Assembly: GCA_947561395.2 (NCBI GenBank)
Contig: OX387192.1
Location: 3,100,001 to 3,164,000 of the forward strand
Length of the DNA: 64,000 nt
Source of the DNA: Buxus sempervirens
Taxonomy: Eukaryota; Streptophyta; Magnoliopsida; Buxales; Buxaceae
Direction: 5' to 3'
Shown here: piece after piece, positions 12,165-23,104 of the stretch
Layout: every line of letters begins with the position of its first letter
Position numbering within the stretch: the stretch's first letter is position 1
Notes under the pieces: model-generated
What the model was told of the DNA's origin: nothing
What the model saw: the letters and a program-made list of their open reading frames with translations, nothing else
Database searches by the model: none
Translations under genes and position numbers: made by a program

Positions 12165-13688
12165 TTAACATAACAGCATGTCTGAGCATGATGAATCTGT
12201 TGGTATCTCTACTCTTTCAGGTACTTGGACTACTGGTCCAAAAATCGCCATCTTCTGGGACAAATTCTCAAGGGCTTCATCCCGATTGGCCAATTCCATG
12301 AGGACCTTGATCCTTCTAAAAGAAACATTGCTTGGCTTCTGCCCTTTCTCAACCATCTGCAAGAAACACTTCTCAGCCTCGTCCAACTTACCCATATCAC
12401 ACAGCAAATCAAACAGAACATCAGACACCAAAACATACGATCCAAAACCCTTCCCCACCATGGCATTCCATAGCTCAAGTGCCATTTTCACTTTCTCTTG
12501 CCTCCTAAACAATCTTATGAGAAACATGCAAGACTGCGTGTTTGGCAAGCATCCATTTCCCATCATTTGTTGATACAAACTCCATGAGCTTTGCAAGTCA
12601 TTTGACCAATAAAAACAACGAAAAAACAAATTGTAAGTCGTCGCATTTGGATTCAGGCCCTTACGCACCATCTCCTCCATTAAATTAAAAGCATCTCCAA
12701 GTCTCTTTGCAATACAGAAGTTCCGTATAGCAGCATTATATGCTGCAACATCTGGGTAACATCCATGCTCTTTCATTTCCTTCAGAACACCTCGACCTTT
12801 ATCTGGCTGACCAATTAACCCCAACCCTCCTATGACACTTGTGTATGTGATTACATCAGGGTATATCCCCTCATCTCTCATCTTATCAATCACCCTAGAC
12901 GCCTTATCCATTTCTCTCCCCTTGCAATACGCATCAACCAAACAATTGTAAGACACAACATCAGGCTTAACACCCATCTGAATCATCTCTTCGAAAAAAC
13001 CATCTGCTTCATCGGACGATTTCCATCCTGAAAGAAGTACATTAAATGTCTGTAAATTTGGTTTGAACTCATGTTTCAGATTGTGATAAACATTTCTAGC
13101 ATCTCTCATGCTCTTCTCTTGACACAGAGTTCTCAACAACCCATTAAAACAAGTAGTACCAAACTCGGGAACAAGCTTTCGAAACTTTCTGAAGCTTTCC
13201 ACAGTCTGCCGGACCGAACAGACCTTAGCAATTCTAGCTAGAACTACTTGAACGGTACGTGGAGTTATCAAAGAGCGGTCTTTTCGACGCATTTCTATCA
13301 AAATCTCCCAAATCTTATCAAATTTTCTGCTCCTTCCTAAGATATAAAGCATCGTATCGTAGGAAAATGAAGTGTGGTAGAACCCTCTTCTTTTTCCAGT
13401 ATAATTGAAGAATTCCAAAGCTTGCAATGGATTTCCATGGCCGAATCTGATTCGTTTTAAGACCCCATCAATCAAATCATTAGAAAGAAATATCCCGCTT
13501 GCTTTCAGCGACTCCTTTAAGTTCTGCGTAGATGAAGAACTATTGATTATTCGAACAATGGTTTCCACGCCTCCGTCTTCAGCAAGCTTTTCCGAGCAGA
13601 AGAATCGGGCAAAGGAACTAAGATTTTGTGAATCATTAAAAGTCGAAAAAGGGTACCTTTTCAAAGATGAAAATGGGCAGCGATTCAT
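12165..13688 (-). CDS. P-class pentatricopeptide repeat protein, probably mitochondrial
   Basis: This intact intronless frame of 507 codons encodes a P-class PPR protein, a sequence-specific RNA-binding helical-repeat family acting on organelle transcripts. The N-terminus (MNRCPFSSLKRYPFSTFNDS) is rich in Ser, Arg and Phe with few acidic residues, as in mitochondrial presequences. About ten degenerate 35-residue repeats run from about residue 108 to 455. The clearest are at 246-280 (SYNCLVDAYCKGREMDKASR), 281-315 (TYTSVIGGLGLIGQPDKGRG) and 316-350 (AYNAAIRNFCIAKRLGDAFN). There are no E, DYW or SMR domains. The first ATG at 13686-13688 directly precedes the presequence and is taken as the start. 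I do not assign an Arabidopsis orthologue by name. The RNA target is unknown. Confidence 0.95.
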   Translation of the reverse strand: MNRCPFSSLKRYPFSTFNDSQNLSSFARFFCSEKLAEDGGVETIVRIINSSSSTQNLKESLKASGIFLSNDLIDGVLKRIRFGHGNPLQALEFFNYTGKRRGFYHTSFSYDTMLYILGRSRKFDKIWEILIEMRRKDRSLITPRTVQVVLARIAKVCSVRQTVESFRKFRKLVPEFGTTCFNGLLRTLCQEKSMRDARNVYHNLKHEFKPNLQTFNVLLSGWKSSDEADGFFEEMIQMGVKPDVVSYNCLVDAYCKGREMDKASRVIDKMRDEGIYPDVITYTSVIGGLGLIGQPDKGRGVLKEMKEHGCYPDVAAYNAAIRNFCIAKRLGDAFNLMEEMVRKGLNPNATTYNLFFRCFYWSNDLQSSWSLYQQMMGNGCLPNTQSCMFLIRLFRRQEKVKMALELWNAMVGKGFGSYVLVSDVLFDLLCDMGKLDEAEKCFLQMVEKGQKPSNVSFRRIKVLMELANRDEALENLSQKMAIFGPVVQVPERVEIPTDSSCSDMLLC

Positions 13689-14112
13689 AGCAATCCTCTT
13701 TTCGATTGTTCACCTCTTGTGAAATCCTCTTGCTATCTTCCTTTGTCCTTTCAGTTCAGCAATCCATATCAAGGTGAAATCTGACGAAAGAAATTCAAAC
13801 TAGAGAATCCCAGCAGTCAAAAGGTAAGATAAAATCCTGGTAAAATATCTACATAACTCCATGATATGAGTGGTGATTGAGAAAGGACAGGCAGCCGGAG
13901 GAAAGAGAGGAACGGGGAAGGCATTGGAGTAAGAGGTTATATGAGAGAAAGAGACGGTTGAGGTTAGCAGACAGGGAGAAAGATAGTCGCCGGCAATACT
14001 ACAGCTCCGGTAGGGATAGGGGGGGTGCTCTGAGAGGGATCAGACCAACCCTAATAGGAAAGAGAGGTGTTGGGGGAAGAGGCCCAAATCGTCTGCACGG
14101 GTTCGCCCATTA
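13689..14112 (-). promoter_or_regulatory. PPR 5' leader and promoter with Site II and telobox
   Basis: Read on the minus strand toward the PPR start, this region carries a TTGGGCC motif (Site II-like, plus-strand GGCCCAAA near 14080), an ATGGGCG motif (near 14103-14112), and a CCTATTAGGGTTGG telobox (AACCCTAA on plus near 14046), followed by a CT-rich leader. Site II plus telobox pairs are known from promoters of ribosomal and organelle-targeted protein genes in plants. The transcription start is not determined. Confidence 0.5.
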
Positions 14113-14540
14113 GTCCATTCAACTTTATTTAACGGGTTATAAACGATTAAATAATTGAATGTTTTTTTTGCCACGTGGAGTTATGTGTCATGTGGCCCCA
14201 GATCCTTGAAAATGCCAAAGCTTACGATTTGCGAAAGACTTCAAATAAATAAATATGTGTGTTTTGTCGTATTGAAAATAAAAAGTATTTTATATTATAT
14301 ACAATATATATTTGTAACATATAAAATGTATATTTATATTATGTATGTATTATGTATATATTATAATATTATATATTTAATATAATAATACTATATAAAT
14401 ATACATATTTATATAATATATGTAAATGTAGGGTAATTTCTATATATCTTCTTTCTTATAAACTTAAATATAGATGTGAAGTACCTTTGATTTCTCCTTA
14501 ATGAATGGAGCTAAAAAAAATCACATTTGAAAAGTAAGGT
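14113..14540. other. AT-rich spacer
   Basis: Mostly TA-rich simple sequence (14270-14420). Nothing coding recognised. Confidence 0.5.
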
Positions 14541-14720
14541 TGCGTTTGGCATTACTTTCTCTAATTGCTTCAAAAAGCAAAAAAAAACAATTAGATTGTT
14601 TTTGCTTCTATGAAAATCTTTTCATGAAGCAAAACCGTTTAGTTCACATTTGCTTTCATTGAAAAAAAACAAAAAGGCATGTTTGGTAATATAAAAAGCA
14701 TAAAAATTACTTCTTGGCTC
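14541..14720 (+). mobile_element. possible partial MITE
   Basis: Starts GGTTGCGTTTGGCATTAC directly after TAA, like the terminal repeat of the MITE at 23479-24580, and continues with AAAGCAA/TTGCTTT inverted blocks. The opposite terminus is not seen, so this is at best one end. Confidence 0.4.
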
Positions 14721-14744
14721 ATATTATAACAAAATGTATTATTA

Positions 14745-15215
14745 TGGTAAGGGTGGGTGGTGGTAATAAATATATAATGGATGGCAGTAGTGATACTGGG
14801 TGAGTGGCGATGGTGGTGGTGGCAGTGGAGGTGTGTTGATGGGTGTCAATGATGATGGTGGTAGGGGTGGTGGGGTGTGTGGTGATAGTCATAGTAAGGC
14901 TATGGGGGTAGTGGGTGGTGGTGGTATAGGTGGATGGTGGTGGGTGGTGGTGGGAGTGTTGTTGGTGGTTGTAGCAGTAGAGTGATAGTGGTGGTAGGGG
15001 ATAAGTGATACTAGTGATGGTGGATGGGGTGTAATGGTGGGTGGATTGGTAGTGTTAGTAGTAGTGCCCGTATATGGTGGGAAGTAAGGGTGGATGGTGG
15101 TGGGGTGGTGGGTAGAGGTGGTGGTGGTTGGGGTATAGGTGGTGGTGGTGGGTGATTTTATAGTGGTGGTTGGTAATGGTAGTGAGTGGCAGTGGTGGTG
15201 TGAGTAGGTTGTTGG
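14745..15215. repeat. G-rich GGT/GGTGG low-complexity tract
   Basis: About 470 bp dominated by GGT, GGTGG, GTAG and TGG on the plus strand, with a strong strand asymmetry (almost no C). Runs such as GGTGGTGGTGG and GGGGGTAGTGGGTGG have G-quadruplex potential. Translated frames on either strand are low-complexity (Thr/Pro/His on minus, Gly/Val on plus) and are not genes. Confidence 0.85.
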
Positions 15216-16045
15216 TATTAGATTAATAATAATAAGCAAAAGAAACAAATTACTAATTAATAATGTAAAGGATATATTTTTATTTTGGTTAGATATTTTT
15301 ACTAATAAAATCCTACTACATTCAAACCCATAAAAAAAGTTGAAAATTGAAAAAAGAATCGTATTATTGTCGTGAATCATTTAATTAGCCAATAATTAAA
15401 CTCTTACTTGGAACCCTTGGGCGTGTAGGCATCTTCTAAGTTTGAAAGCTATCCATTTCTTAGCATCTTCATCATTTTCTATTCACTATTTTCTTCTTTA
15501 TTCTTTTTTCTTTCTTTAAACATAACCATATTTCTTATTTCATTCTTTACTTCTTAATCTTTGAATCAAATATATTTATTTCTTTATATATTTATTTATT
15601 TTATTTTTTATAAATTAAATTACACTAATAGAGTATCTTTTTCAATTTTACTATGGTATGTAAAATATTACATTTTATTCAATTTTAACAAGATATAACA
15701 TCTCATTCAAAAAAAATACTTGATTATTGCAAATTTGTGTTAAGTGTAAAATCCTGAATTTTTAATAAAAATAAAAAATTGGATTTTATAGTTGATTAAT
15801 TTATTCAATTGATGGAAAATTTCAGAAATGAAGAAAAAGGGGTCAAATCGAAGTTCTCGGGCAAACTAGATTGCAAAAATTTTATTTAAAAAGTAAGGAG
15901 TATTATTTGAATATTAATTTGGTTGGTTTAGGGTGGTTCGATGATGTGGCATGCAGGAGATCATAACCAATTAAGTGTGCTGGTGTAGGGAGTTTGGTGG
16001 AGTGCCAAAGCACATGATCATGCTTTAAACAAACCTGGCGGCAGC

Positions 16046-16300
16046 TATAAAAGAAGGTTCATTTTCAATCGGCAGTTTAGTTGGTTGCTCAACCAAATGT
16101 TCTAGAGATCAGAGAATCAAGGGAAGGAGAGCTAGGGTTTGAAAGGTTTAATTCTGGATTTGGTGGTGATCAAAGAGTAGTGAGATTCATCGTGGATCTC
16201 TGTTGAAGTAAATTGCAGAGAAGCTACAACAGCAACTCTCTGATCGTGTAGGAGCAGTAGAATTTGGCGAGTTTCGGCCACTGTAATTCAATTCAGGTAA
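16046..16300 (+). promoter_or_regulatory. LTR promoter and leader of the outer LTR
   Basis: A TATA box TATAAAAG at 16046-16053 is followed by about 240 bp ending in TTCAG/GTAAGATT, a strong splice-donor-like site near 16294. This matches the expected U3/R start of an LTR transcript with a leader intron. The function is inferred. Confidence 0.5.
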
Positions 16301-17052
16301 GATTAGTTTAATTAGGATGTATTTCGTTGGGTTTTATCAAAGGAATTCAGATCTGTAGAGATCTGATAAGGAATTCAAAATTATACAATAGCTGTTTGGG
16401 TGATCAAATCTTGAGTCAATATTGCTGATCTTCATTTGAGGATTTGAGGAATTTATCAACTCGAAATTGCTTCTAAGGTGTAGACACCCCAAAATTGCAC
16501 GATTTTTGATAAATCTTGAAGGAGAGAAATATTATTGGAATTTTCAATTCTTTGCATTGGGTTTGAGATACTTAACCTATTTGAATCCAAAACCGTAAAG
16601 GAAAAGGCCCGAATTCAATCTTTTGTGCAAAGTCAAACTTTTTCCGGTTGAATTTTGTTGACTTTTGACCCCAGAAAATGAAATATTTTTTAAAGCCAGA
16701 TTTCAAGATAATTTTTCCCGGTAATCAGGTTTTTAGCCATGTTATTGCATAAAAGAATTTTTTGAGATTTTAAATCTTGGCGAATACCTTGGTTTTAACA
16801 TATTGAACCTTTTTTCCAGACCTGAAAAATCGGAATTTTGCCTAGAACTGGAAAGTTGACTTTTTATTCACTTGGAATTTGGGTCTGGAACTATTTTTAA
16901 TGGATTCAAATGGGGGGGGGGGGGGGTGTTTGCTTATTTACATGTAATATCTTAAGTAAATGGAGATTAAAAAATACGAGGACATTTACTTAAACGATAT
17001 TACATGTAAATAAGTATTGCCTGTGTTAAAATTTGGAAAAAAGGCTTTTTTC

Positions 17053-17197
17053 CTTGTATCCGGCAACTCAGACCGGATACAAGTACTTTCCTTTGTATTC
17101 GGTCTCAAGTGCCGGATACAAGGAGCCTTTAGTGTATCCGGCATCATAGGCCGGATACATTAAAGCTCTAGTGTATCCGGCCTGACATGCCGGATAC
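17053..17197. repeat. four tandem palindromes with GTATCCGGC core
   Basis: Four inverted repeats follow each other: 17053-17083 (perfect 11-bp arms CTTGTATCCGG / CCGGATACAAG), 17090-17123 (imperfect), 17133-17159 (perfect 10-bp arms TGTATCCGGC / GCCGGATACA), and 17173-17197 (perfect 9-bp arms, extendable to 13 of 14 with CTAG ends). Loops are 7-9 bp. They lie about 160-310 bp upstream of the LTR TATA box. Confidence 0.95.
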
Positions 17198-17342
17198 GCT
17201 AGTTTTGCTCAAAATTAGGGTTTTCCGAGAGCTTTTCACTTTTACCATCATATCCCTCATTAAATGAGGGGAAATCTCGGAAATAGCCTTAGGGTTAAGG
17301 TTGGTGGGCTATAGACATTATGTTGTGTCTACCAATCTCACC

Positions 17343-17486
17343 AACCCTAACCCTAACCTTTGCCTATAAATAGGAGCCTCCTCCTTGAGCAAATGACACA
17401 CAACTCTTGTTTTGAATTCTCGCAAAGAAGAACTCCAAGAGAAGAAGAAAACCGCTGTGGAATCGCCTCCAGAACTCAGGTAAGCC
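17343..17486 (+). promoter_or_regulatory. inner LTR promoter: telobox, TATA and splice donor
   Basis: CCAACCCTAACCCTAACC (telomere-like teloboxes, 17341-17358) lies directly before TATAAATA (17365-17372). About 110 bp later comes CTCAG/GTAAGCC (donor near 17480). This is the expected layout of an LTR transcription start with a leader intron. Activity is inferred only. Confidence 0.6.
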
Positions 17487-20400
17487 TCAACTTTTCTTTT
17501 TATTTTTTGTCTTTACATTCCTAGATCTAGATCTCTTCTTCTACCTTTCTGTAGTGTAAAGCCTTGTTTGTATGTGTGGAAATCCTTCCCCGGCTCAAAG
17601 TATCTCAAGACTCCCCTAGCCGTAAAACGTGAAGGCGGATCTAGGAGAAACGAGACTGGAGATTGACCCTAGTGCTAGAACCTATGTAGCATAAGGCCTT
17701 TTTGATTGATTGTAAACCGTTCCATATTCAAAGTACCCTTGATTATCTTAAAGAGAACAGAGGGAAACGATAATGGAACGGAACCCTAGACTATGCTAGA
17801 ACCTATTTTATTGAATCTATATGCATGTGTATGGATCTTGCTAGGTTTTTTTCACTTTTGCACACATATCACTATTTTGGCGGGATAGGCTCATATTTGG
17901 GGTTTATTGCATTTATTGTGATAAATCTCAAATAAATGGCCTCAATCAATTCTGGAATGCCTTTCGGATGATTTTGAAGTATTTGTGTTCATCTTACACG
18001 AATTTCATTTTTTATCAATTTTCGGATTTGGTTTTTACTCAAAAATGGCTTAGCTTGACAGCACCTGTACCCTTACTTCGGACGTCCGTAACCTCATCAT
18101 CCGGATGAATTTTGGGGCGATTCCAGAACCATAGGAAAGGTGAGACTGTCTAGTTTATGTCCACCAAATTTCATGAATTTCTATCTAGCCGATTTTTGAC
18201 ACTTCTCTGTCGAAGTTAAGTGGACAGTTCAGGTCCAAGTACAGAACATGTCACTTCGACGGACCGCCATGTGTTCGTTTTAAGTCCGATTCGAGTGATT
18301 TTTATTTCTGAGTACTCCTTTTTGGGTCTATTTTCAAATCCAGTTGGTTTCATAATTTTTGGATTCCATTTGAATTATTGGTAGCCGATTTACTCAGAAC
18401 TGCTCATTTGCATTTTTCTGGGTAAATCTGTGATCTTCGGGGCCTGTTCGGGAGACCACCCAAGGCACATCCGAAGGGATTTTTGTATGAGGCTAGTTTC
18501 TGTTGAAAGATGGCCATACAGACTTCAATCACACCAAATTTCGTGGATTTCTATGTAGTGGATTTTTCTAGACAATTTTCCAAAGTTGCCCACTTACCAC
18601 TTTTAAAAATCCCCAGCAGCAACTTCAAAGGAGCATAACTCCTAGATTTTTCATCGGAATGAAGTGAAATTTTGCATGAGACTCTTATTTACCCTAATCT
18701 TTCAAATGGATTTGGTTTGGGTCAATTTAGAATTGGATTTGAATGATTTCAAGGCAAATGGCATACTTTTTACCGAATTTTCCGGATTTGATTTAACTTG
18801 GTTTTGAGCAACTTGTGCTTTGATTTCCATCTTTTGAGATATTCCAGAAATGATATTGACATAAGAGAGGATCTAAAACCCATTTAGATCTTCATGTGAA
18901 AATATCATACATTGTTCCTTTTTCAAGGTATTCTATGATTTTAGCAAGCTTTCTATTTTTGCATGAACATACACTTGGCAACCACTTTGTGTGGATGAAT
19001 GGGGGTGCCTAACACCTTCCCCCGTTCATAATCTAATCCCCTTACCCATCTCTGGATTTGATTTTCAAGTAGGATTATTTTTATCCTAGAATTTGTCTTT
19101 TGGCTATTTTTGCTATTTTTGAACTCTTTGGTGTCCATTCTCACCCCAAAATCATGAATGGTGGCGACTCTCCCACTTTTGCGTTGAGCCCGCGTGTAGA
19201 CGGAGGGATGATCACTCCGATGATTTTTTCCCATGTCTCACATAAGGTAAGTAGCACCTCTGTTTGTAGCTGTTTGGGTGATCAAATCTGGAGTCAATAT
19301 TGCTGATCTTCATTTGAGGATTTGAGGAATTTATCAGCTCGAAATTGCTTCTGAGAGGTAAGTAGCACCTCTGTTTTCATTTGGAATGATTTGATCAAAG
19401 AGTTAGTTTGTTTGTGCAAATGAGTTGCTGATATTCTGTTTTAGAATGAGATTGGCGCCTATTTTTGTTGTGATTGATTTCATAGATGAATTAAATTCAA
19501 ACATGCATAAATACATTGATTAAAGGAGTATGAATGATTAGAAAGTGGTTTGAATGAAAGAGAATAGATCAGTCCTAGTGGAATTTCAGTTGCCGCACTC
19601 AAATCAGTCAAATCATGGCTGGGCGCTCAGGGGAGCCTACTTCCCCAGGATTGGCACCCATTGCTAAAATCAAGGTATTTAAAGTTGGGCGCCCAGGGCA
19701 GCCTAGGCCCTTGTGGTAGGCGCCCAGGGTAAAATCCAGTAGATTAATTCTATTAATTGGTTGGTCTTTAAGGATTGATTTGTAAGGAATAATTAGGGAT
19801 TATTAAGGTACTTGGAATGAGCAAATAATTACCTAATTCAGGAATTATATGAGTAGTGATTAATATAAAAAGGAAAGTGTTGAAGGTAGTTAATAACTCA
19901 TAAGCACTTAGATGTTTAGTAAGTGTAAAAAGTAAAGGTTCATAGGAATTCCTTTAAATGTAGTATAGGTCTGGAATTTAATTGAAGGTATTCTAGTTGA
20001 TCTTGCAGAAAAGTTTAATTAAATAAAAGAGAGGGAAATGTTTTATAATATTTTGTTTATACAAGCAATTGAAGATAAATTTGGATGTACTTGTTCATGC
20101 TAACTCCTAAACCTGTAATTTGTTATTTGAGACTAAATTGCTAAGATTTCAGAAGAATGTCACAGAAAAATATTTTATTTAACAGCTAGTTCCATATTCA
20201 CTCAGGTGAGGTAATTAATTGGTAAATAAAGAGGGAGTATCAAAGAGTATTTTGGGAATGGAAAGATAATAAGAAACACTTGTAAAACTTATTGTTTAGA
20301 TAAAATTGTGTCTATAAATTTCTGATCTTATGAATACGTTTGAACCTTGATTATTAGCATTGGATTTCACTTGGATTTAGACGGGATTGTCATGATTATG

Positions 20401-20497
20401 GAATCTTTACATCGAATCGGTTTTATGCGGATTCTACCGAAAGAGGATTTTAAATTGATTATGAATGATTGGATTTTTGTTTCGAATTGGTTTTCCT

Positions 20498-20945
20498 CCA
20501 TGTACTTGGATAGACGGATTGTGATGCCCATGTACTTGGGTAGATATTATACCTCCGTGTACTCGGGGATGCCCCATGTACTTGAGATGTTTTTGCCTCT
20601 ATGTACTCAGAGATGCCCCGTGTACTCGGGATGATATGATCGTGATAGAAATGGGTTGTGTTTGCTAGATATCGTGTTTGGTTTTGTTATTAGAGTCTAG
20701 TGGGCATAGTTCAAGATGGATCCATTTAGGAGCTAGATAGTGGGAAGAATTGTTCTTTGCTAGTGGTAATTCATGTTCACGCACGCGTTTCCACCATGTA
20801 CTCGGTGAGGCCTTATCGTGTACTCGGAGGGCTGTGGCTATCTCTCATTATATCGTATATTCGGACTATGACTGAATTAGTACATGCCAACCCTTCTCTG
20901 TACTGGTTGGGTTCTCCTGCAATAAGACGATGATCGTGTACCCGA
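20498..20945. repeat. GTACTCGG-type short interspersed motif array
   Basis: Within the outer LTR the motif (A/G)TGTACT(C/T)(G/A)G recurs about ten times with irregular spacing (near 20502, 20532, 20556, 20577, 20601, 20619, 20796, 20817 and later), often followed by GATGCC or GAGGCC. It resembles a decayed tandem array. Confidence 0.6.
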
Positions 20946-22028
20946 CTTCGTATATAAGCTGGGAGGTGGCATAGTGGACATTGATATTACCTTAGTTAAA
21001 GGCAGTCTTATTTCATGAGTCCTGCTGTGACTTATTATATACTGATCGATATTATGGTTTTGACTATTAAATGAAGTCTGTTTATTTTTTTTGGATTAAG
21101 TCTAGTCTCCTTAATGCGTTTCCATCGTGTACTTGATGAGGCCTTCCATAAGGGAGTGGCTGCAGTTAGATTGGATTGTCTGGAGCTAGGTCTTAACCTC
21201 TCAAAATACTCAAAGTTCATTATTATTATTGATTTGATGTACATGATGGATTGGAATTATTCTTGTTATCGTCACTGAGATATACTTTATAACTGAGTCA
21301 TGTTTTAGAACTGAATAAAATGTATTTGAGCATGCATGTGCTACTTACTAGGATATTCTTATCTTATTCCGTTTTGTTTTGTTTTGTTTTTAGATCTTGG
21401 AGATGACGATACTCTAGGGGTAAATGCTTGGTTCATATGAGTTAAGCTTGAGATATGGTATTTTACAATTGAGCTTGGGAGTATAGTGCACTCTAATTAT
21501 GTAGTTATTGTTTTGTTTATATTTTCCGTCACTCTGATATATTGATCTTGTGTGAAATATTAACCTTCAGTGAAGAGTTACAGTTTCGCTACGTAACTCA
21601 GATCCGGGGCGTTACATTAAGATATTGCATTTTATGCAATTCCAATTTCATTAAAAGTTATTTTGTGGAAGAGATAGTGATGATGATTTAGATGTCTTCT
21701 TTACAAGTTTTGCTATGTCATCTTTTTATAAATGTCATATAATTATATATGCATTTAGGTTAGAGGAGAAGGAAATTAGCATCAAATGCAAGTTATGTGC
21801 TATATGTTACATACTATTCCAACTCTTTTACTTCCTTTAAAAGTGTCCTTACAAAGCTTTGACCAAATGGAGAGAAAAAGTTTATCCTCTTTTTTTTTTT
21901 TTTTGGCAATTGCTTTGAATAAAATAGGGCAAGCTTGCTTATATCGTTATGCAATAAATCAAGCTATGAATCTCTTTACAAAAACCAAAAATATTTCAAT
22001 ACATGAATGTAGTGCTTGTCATCATATA

Positions 22029-23104
22029 TGAAAAACAGGGTTTTGACTCCAAATACACCTAGAGGGGGGTGAATAGGTGTAGCACAGCGGAATAAAAATT
22101 TTCTATTAATTAAAGACAAGTCCTTAATTACTGGGCATGAACAAATCCTCAAAGTAATTCCAGAAAATCAAATAATCAATCAAAAGTAATAAACAAGCCA
22201 CCCAAATTGCAAGTAAATAATTAAAGCATGTAAAGTGAGACAAAAGCAATTTGGTGATTAAGGGAAAACTCAAAAAGAACTCTCTATGAGAAAAACCCTC
22301 CGGGTTATGCAGGAGCCACTTAAAAGATCCACTATGAGAATAAGACTTACAACCTGTAGTTCAGATGACTCAACATCCCTATGTTAGACTCTGCAACTCA
22401 CAGACTTGAAAGTATCTGAAGAACTCCTCATATTTGCTCAACGGCAATACCTTAGAACTTTGAAGATCTTCTCACACGATCACTCAAATGAACTCGTCTG
22501 GTATTCGTAAGAACTCCCACGATTCAATCTCCCCAACCCAAAACTCCAAGGTAGAAGAAGAAAAAAGAAAAGAAAGGTTTTATTTATGGCTCAAAATAGG
22601 AAAATCTAGAAGAAGACTTTTTCAGAAGAGAAAAGGATATTTAGGGTTTCTAAAACGTGGCTCTCTTAGTTTTAGAAGGACTCTAATCCTATTTAAAGGT
22701 TCCACAAGAAGTTTGAAGTCAATCCGAATTAAAACGAGTAAGTTATGTAATTTTTCATAACTTTTCGGAAATTTTGCAGATTGAACGTTCGAACGGTGCA
22801 TCTCACGTTGGTTTCACATTTAATTCCGCGTCTCACGTTGGTCTCACGCGGGTCTCACGTTGAACCACCGTTCAAACGCTAGATCAAACGTTCTCTAATG
22901 CAACTCTCGGGTTTCTTTGTAGACACTGAATGTTCGAACGGTGTATCTTACGTTTATCTAACATTGAGTATAAAAAGCTCATTTTAACTCCGTTTGCAAC
23001 ACTGTTTGAACCATGACTTCTTGAACTCAATCTAAACATTCTAAACACATTTAAACACACCTTTTGGCACGGAATTAAGCCAACATAACCTAATAGACTT
23101 AACA
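22029..23104 (-). mobile_element. solo LTR, copy A (CACCTAGAGG family)
   Basis: It starts TGAAAAACAGGG and ends AGACTTAACA, flanked by near-matching 5-bp repeats ATATA (22024-22028) and ATATT (23105-23109). It aligns over its length with the copy at 29584-30865: CACCTAGAGGGGG, GTGAATAGGTG, GGAAAACTC, AAAAACCCTCCGGG and GGCACGGAATT in the same order. In reverse orientation the CTATTCACCCCCCTCTAGG block resembles that seen just before the primer-binding site of SIRE-type Copia elements, hence the minus-strand call; the lineage is tentative. Near 22780-22900 it carries GAACG-containing motifs, far fewer than copy B. Confidence 0.7.

Larger units (their letters stand above)
16479..19242 (+). mobile_element. 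Tat-like gypsy solo LTR nested in the outer LTR
   Basis: It starts TGTAGACACCCCAAAATTGC and ends CCCATGTCTCACA, flanked by a perfect 5-bp duplication TAAGG (16474-16478 and 19243-19247). The start, and the blocks GTGCCTAACACCTTCCCC and GGTGGCGACTC near the end, are typical of LTRs of the Tat/Ogre/Retand group. Length is 2,764 bp with no internal coding region, so it is a solo LTR. It contains a large hairpin (about 16925-17010), a 14-16 bp G run just before it, four tandem palindromes, a telobox-TATA promoter and a splice donor. It is younger than the outer LTR, which it interrupts. Confidence 0.85.
16389..19376. repeat. 110-bp tandem duplication in outer LTR, interrupted
   Basis: A unit starting TAGCTGTTTGGGTGATCAAA and ending in GTAAGTAGCACCTCTGTTT occurs at 16389-16478 plus 19248-19266 (first copy, cut by the nested LTR) and at 19267-19376 (second copy). 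The copies differ at a few positions, for example TTGAG/TGGAG and CAACTC/CAGCTC. Each unit carries a GTAAGTAG donor-like sequence. Confidence 0.85.
15745..21616 (+). mobile_element. Del/Tekay-like gypsy solo LTR, split by a nested LTR
   Basis: It starts TGTAAAATCCTGAATTTTTA and ends GATCCGGGGCGTTACA, the TGTAA...TTACA style of Del/Tekay chromovirus LTRs. It is flanked by a perfect 5-bp duplication TTAAG (15740-15744 and 21617-21621). Removing the nested insertion at 16479-19242 leaves about 3.1 kb, a normal LTR size for that lineage. No PBS, polypurine tract or coding sequence lies between the ends, so it is a solo LTR. Inside are a TATA box, a splice donor, a 110-bp tandem duplication and a GTACTCGG-rich repeat. 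Lineage is inferred from termini and length only; the boundaries are directly visible. Confidence 0.85.

Noticed and set aside
14889-15380. 163-codon Thr/Pro/His-rich minus-strand frame
   Set aside because: It comes from the GGT-rich low-complexity block, with no domain and no gene context.
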